This document shows positions 53,401 to 57,395 of a stretch of DNA of 57,395 nt, piece by piece. Numbering within the stretch: the stretch's first letter is position 1; each line of letters begins with the position of its first letter. This DNA comes from Candolleomyces eurysporus. Taxonomy: Eukaryota > Basidiomycota > Agaricomycetes > Agaricales > Psathyrellaceae. The stretch spans positions 1 through 57,395 of the forward strand of contig JANBPK010000793.1 in NCBI GenBank assembly GCA_027579435.1, written 5' to 3'. The notes beneath the pieces were generated by a model. It searched no databases. It worked only from the letters and a program-made list of their open reading frames with translations, and was not told where the DNA came from. The position numbers were made by a program, and so were the translations under genes.

Positions 53401-55632
53401 TGCGTTCCAAGCTTTTGCAGAGTCGTTGAAGTTATCGGAACAGATGGCATCGATTAATTGCTTCTCCAGATTGCCTAGGGACTGGGGAGGAAGGAAAACG
53501 GAGATGGTGACAAGATGCTCGGCCTCCGCAGCCAAGATAAGAAGGAACTGCGACGACTCTAAGAGGTTCTTGATGGGCTTCCTATATAGATATTTGAAGT
53601 TCTGCAAGACTGTCAATAGAAGTCATTGGGGCTGAAAATAGAAGGCGTACATAATAAGGATGATGGTCGTCAATCTTCGTCATCCCGCGTTCCGTAGGCT
53701 CAACAGAAATCATTGCATCGTCTTTGAACCGCTTACGNATGGCACTACGAAGCAGCGGGTCCTTTCCCAGTTCCGTTGCGAGGATAAGTCGAGCGCGATT
53801 GAGAAGTTCTTCTGCCGGCAAAGCTTTGGATGGGTCGGGGTCTGCGAATTGTTCGGCGAAGGCAAGAGGGTTGAGCTCCGGGTCCTCGATATCGTGAAGA
53901 TGAGAAGCGGTCATGAAATTCTGCACAACTTGATGCGCCTCGATACCGAATCCTTGAGCGAGTTTGGCAACTACGCTCTTTTTCGCAACCTCGTACGCCG
54001 ATATTCTACTCGGGGTCTTGTGCTTTTTCGCATCCTGTTGAGGTTCCTCGTCATCATGNAACTGAAATTCGGGGGCATTGTCCTGTTTCTTGTCCTTGTA
54101 CTTCATCGTCAACCAGTCTGTGGCATCGGCAACAACTTCAACTCCGTCGATCTTCGGGAGGATATCTGTTTCGAAGTAGTCGTCCCGCACCTGCAGNCGT
54201 TCGTAGAACGTCCCCAGAGTCTGTTGACGCTCGGCCAGCGACCGGTATTTGTAGCCAATTTGAAGAATTGTCCAAAGATCCGCCAAATTGAGCAGCTCCA
54301 GTCGATTTTTGGGATCGTTGATATCGAAGTATGAGATGTAATCCCTCTTATGCACCCATATGTAAGGAACCTCGTTTTGAACGATGAAAAGTTCGCGCAG
54401 AACGAATGTTACGGCGAGAACAAGGTGGCCGGAGAGATGGAAGTATTGGCCTCCTTCTGCAAAGAAGACCGCAGTTTTTTTCGAGGGGAGGCGCTGGATA
54501 ATCCACATNGCTGCGGCGTTCAANTCGTCAGCAGTCAAAGGNGCATGGAGTAGGAGGGTCGAGGATTCGGACAGNGAGGATGTCGCCAGCTGCATGCGTT
54601 CAGGAATATCTCTCGCCCGAATAAGGTCGTCATCNTCAGTAAGCATCCGCTTGCGAATTTCTGTGGGTTCAAAGACCTGGAGAGTAGGTTAACATCGGGT
54701 GCTGACAAACAAGCAAAGCACGAACATCCTGGTACCGCATTTCGGGCTTACTGGAAATATCTTCCTCATATTCAGCCTCGTCTTCGCCAGCCAGAGCCCA
54801 GTCGTACTCGTGACCATCGCCGAATACGTCGTGAATTTCATCCCATGCACTGTACCGGCTTGCATTAGTGCTTTCCTTAACATAAACCAAGGAAGGGTTC
54901 CATACTTTGCATCAATGCCCGCAAGTTCAGGACGCACACGCCTTGCCCTTTTACGGCGCTCAGCGTCTTGCTTCTTTTCTCGACGTCTCTCCTCCCTCGC
55001 CTCTTCGTTCCCTCCTGCTTCCTCTTCATCACTATATTCAATGAACGAGTCGGTGTCCATGTCTCCCTCCTCGTCATCGTCTCCCCTACGTTCGTCATCC
55101 CAGAGATTCTGTATGCCTGAAGCCTGCCGACGGCCCCCGTCGTTGTCCATGTCATCGTCAGATGACTCGACAANGGCCTTCCGCCTCGAGGACGAGGCAG
55201 CAGGTGGGGATTCCGAGTCGCGTCCGCGTCGCAGCCGTGTCAGACGGTTCCTTCTGAAAGATGCCCCGGTATTCTCCTCAAGCAGTTCCAAATCATCTTC
55301 CTCCAGTTGTTCGTCCTCCTCCCCTGGAACATACTCGTCAGCAGGACGGCCACAGCAATGAAGCTTGGACACTTACTGCGATGTCGCTTCTTCCTCCGTT
55401 TGTGCCTCTTCCTTCGTTCTTTCTCCTCTTCTTCATCGTCCTCGTCCTCATCCTCGTCCTCATCCACGATGAATCCCTCTCGAATCCTTCGGGCTTCTTC
55501 CTCGTCATCTGACTCTTCTTCGGAGCTGTCGTCAATTACTTGAGCCATTTCCACATCTTCGCCTTCCCCGTCATCTTGTTCCATACGAACATCTTTACCC
55601 GGTTGGGTCACTTCGTCGTCGATATCTGACAT
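50483..55632 (-). CDS. SPT6: transcription elongation factor and histone chaperone SPT6
   Basis: Travels with RNA polymerase II, reassembles nucleosomes and binds the linker of Rpb1. The start MSDIDDEVTQPGKDVRME opens a very acidic N-terminus. The core contains RPELAGIDAKYGTLPW-type sequence, IRARDIPERMQL, the YqgF-like RNase H fold (FSMATMKLAHRVKEILKG with YVRDEVARIYQHSKRGEDEF), the HhH pair (YYQHLLPFVCGLGPRKAQAMVKK), and an S1 domain (VGVIVSASVQRLNKQVV). The tandem SH2 region follows: VVIRPSSKGANHLAVTWK to NPAKSMYGFTLNRKRPGHFS. The C-terminus is Pro/Gly-rich and ends SGWGQGGSGW at 50483. About ten short introns fit. Tail-to-tail with SPT8. The domain order matches Spt6 along its length. Confidence 0.94.
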
Positions 55633-55873
55633 GAGGGACTGGGTTGGAGGCGGTCAACACACCCAGTGGTAAGAGTGGAAGAACGGTTTGCCTGCGAACT
55701 TGAGACGGTCAAACTTTGTGGCCCTGATTACATAATCAATATATCTATCCACCTTGCAACGCGGACAAACGATGTCGACGGGGACCAGCGCCGATGCTGA
55801 CGGTGTGTCCAGCTGGATTTGCCAATGAACGTTGGCCTTGCTGACCGAACGACTGGAAGAGCGCCTGTCTTTC

Positions 55874-56365
55874 ATGAAAATTGCCTTGTTGGAGGCCCAG
55901 AAAGCAGTACCGTCGCCGACCGCCTTCTGTGTCGGTTGTGTTATCGTCGTCCAACTCGAATCGGAATCACCCATTGTCCTGGCTACGGGCTACTCTCGAG
56001 AGCTTCCAGGGAACACGCATGCCGAAGCAAATGCCTTGACAAAGGCCTACGCATTGACCCCAGAAGATCTGGCCACTCTTTCGCCTTCCTTGAGCGGATC
56101 CGATATCGCTTCTCTTCTCGCTCAAGCTGATGTCTATACCACAATGGAGCCGTGCTCAGTTCGTACTTCAGGGCTTAGTCCATGTTCCAAGGCTCTTATC
56201 GATGCAAAAGTACGGCGTTGTATCATTGGGGTCAGCGAACCACCCGATTTCGTGGTTTGCGAAGGTGCAGACCAACTCAAGAAGGCAGGCGTGGAGGTCG
56301 TTTGGCTCAATGGTTTGGAAGAGCAGTGTCTTGCAGTCGCTCGTCGAGAGCATGGACAACGGTAG
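55874..56365 (+). CDS. CMP/dCMP-type deaminase, RIB2-like riboflavin biosynthesis
   Basis: Zinc deaminase resembling the fungal RIB2 deaminase domain, which removes an amino group from the diaminopyrimidine intermediate of riboflavin synthesis. The reading shows MKIALLEAQKAVPSPTAFCVG, GNTHAEANALTKAY (the HAE zinc and catalytic motif), TMEPCSVRTSGLSPCSKAL (PC, nine residues, C), VRRCIIGVSEPPDF and ends EEQCLAVARREHGQR. The similarity starts upstream, at LTERLEERLSFMK, but the frame upstream of 55829 is closed by TGA, so the true start may involve an unseen exon or a base error. I list the first in-frame ATG at 55874. It is a stand-alone deaminase: no pseudouridine synthase domain precedes it, unlike yeast RIB2. 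Confidence 0.75.
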   Translation: MKIALLEAQKAVPSPTAFCVGCVIVVQLESESPIVLATGYSRELPGNTHAEANALTKAYALTPEDLATLSPSLSGSDIASLLAQADVYTTMEPCSVRTSGLSPCSKALIDAKVRRCIIGVSEPPDFVVCEGADQLKKAGVEVVWLNGLEEQCLAVARREHGQR

Positions 56366-56406
56366 CCACTGATTAATCATTAACATATACAAATGTATCC
56401 TAAAAT

Positions 56407-57395
56407 CTAGACCGAAAACACTTTGTTGAAGAGCTCCGCACAATCCTGCAACAGCTTCTCTGACTGCTTCTCGTTCAGCCAATCGCCATCAGAATCGATG
56501 GCCAAGTAGATACTGTCTGTTTGCTCTACGAGGGCTATATCTATCATAATATCCGTCCTGTGAAGACGACCATAGTTGATCTCATCCAAGGTGGGAGTGA
56601 CGGTGAAGGCGGCCGACTCGGCGATGGAATGGGGAGGCTAGGCACAGGCATGAGCTAGACAAAGATGTAAAATGATGGAAAACATACCCTAACAGGCTCG
56701 AAAAGTAGATCTGTTTCCGATACACGAGGCACCTTGAGCACATTCAATGAAGAATTGAAAAGGAGTGTTCCTTCCGCCTTGGTCCAATCATGGATATCCT
56801 GCAAGTCACTTTGTTCGATCTCGGGTGTTCTTCGAAGCAGGTCTTGTTGGATATGGCGCGCTGTCTCGAGAATACTGTCCGCTAAGGGAACATGGAGTGG
56901 AACGACATTGATGCAAGGAGCGATCAAACGATCAATCCCATCCATGAATCCGTTTCGTCCAGCGTAATAGACACCAAAGGTGGCAGAAGAAGATGCTGCG
57001 TATTTCGCTTGAACAAATGCCCACACCGCGATAGCGACAGCATTCAATGAGCTCCCAAGGCTACGAGCCTTTCGCTCGCACTCAGATGCTCGCAGAACAA
57101 GAGAAGCATTAGCCCTCGTTATCCTCTTGGGGAATTTCGCCAACGCCAGGTTTCGAGGAGTATGGAGCTGAGGGAATACTGATGGCTTGAAAGGGATCGG
57201 GAAGGCTGATTTAAAGTATCGCTCCTGTTCGCTTCTGTTGTCCCCTTCAATGGGGAAGGAAAGCAAGAAAGGACCGATGTCACCAATCGTAGCGGAATCA
57301 AGTGCGTGATAATACGCGCTCAAAGTCTTGATCACGATGGGGAGGCACCAGGCGTCGTAGTGGAAGTGGTGCAAGTGAAAGACAGCATAGGCTTG
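56407..57395 (-). CDS. C-terminal condensation domain of a non-ribosomal peptide synthetase (partial)
   Basis: The gene runs off the right edge. At the edge the protein reads AYAVFHLHHFHYDAWCLP, containing the HHxxxDA catalytic motif of condensation domains. RSLGSSLNAVAIAVWAFVQA and AKYAASSSATFGVYYAGRNG follow (the latch-region strand), then LFNSSLNVLKVPRVSETDLL. An intron at 56638-56687 joins EPVR to PPHSIAESAAFTVTPTLDEI. The end is LLQDCAELFNKVFSV at the stop at 56407. No thioesterase or reductase follows, so release would be by this terminal domain. Basidiomycete siderophore synthetases (ferrichrome type) end this way, which is my leading guess, but adenylation domains are outside the window. 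Confidence 0.78.

Noticed and set aside
54699..55361. 220-codon plus-strand Ser-rich frame
   Set aside because: It is the complement of the acidic SPT6 N-terminus; GAC/GAG runs read as Ser/Leu on the other strand.
55654..55974. Minus-strand frame with a CPRCK motif opposite the deaminase
   Set aside because: It overlaps the conserved deaminase frame on the other strand; the two cysteines are not enough to support a zinc protein.

Overview
This is nuclear DNA of a basidiomycete fungus, most likely an agaricomycete. The genes are packed head-to-head and tail-to-tail with short spacers. Nearly every coding region is cut by phase-consistent GT-AG introns of about 45-75 bases. The encoded set (FKS1 glucan synthase, COQ11-type oxidoreductase, RlpA-like secreted protein, SCAMP, SPT8, SPT6, fungal TIPIN/Csm3) is fungal. 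I see no bacterial operons, Shine-Dalgarno sites, CRISPR arrays, recognisable transposons or tRNA/rRNA genes. The assembly carries many isolated N bases and several C-run slips. Some of these break reading frames and look technical rather than biological.

Layout, left to right. 0-10 kb: the 3' bulk of FKS1 (+), an FHIP/RAI16 endosome adaptor (+) and a DNAJC9-type J-protein (-). 10-18 kb: exosome subunit MTR3 (-) divergent from a PRCC-like splicing-associated protein (+), then mitochondrial HTD2 dehydratase (-), sphingoid long-chain-base kinase (-) and a small class I methyltransferase (+). 18-26 kb: nucleoporin NUP133 (+), two mitochondrial genes in tandem (COA8-like and a SAP-domain protein, both -) and a long protein of unknown function (+). 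26-36 kb: CMR1/WDR76 (+) tail-to-tail with CSM3/TIPIN (-), the protein N-terminal methyltransferase NTM1/TAE1 (+), mitochondrial adenylate kinase (-), COQ11-like (-) and a secreted double-psi beta-barrel protein (-). 36-45 kb: SCAMP (+), poly(A)-binding protein PAB1 (+), a 15-bp tandem repeat, a methyltransferase with a disordered insertion and unusually long introns (-), and an unknown four-helix membrane protein (+). 45-57 kb: SRP54 (-) divergent from SPT8 (+) across only 71 bp, then SPT6 (-), a RIB2-type deaminase (+), and at the right edge the last condensation domain of a non-ribosomal peptide synthetase (-), possibly a siderophore synthetase.

Most genes are housekeeping. The neighbourhoods show loose themes rather than pathways: mitochondrial proteins (HTD2, COA8, the SAP protein, adenylate kinase, COQ11), RNA and chromatin factors (MTR3, PRCC, PAB1, SPT8, SPT6) and genome-stability proteins (CMR1, TIPIN). 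I found no convincing new multi-gene system. The best leads are the unknown protein at 24334-26180, the methyltransferase with 662- and 372-bp introns, the truncated NRPS at the right edge, the very short shared promoters and 3' ends, and the leader and 3' repeats around SCAMP and PAB1.
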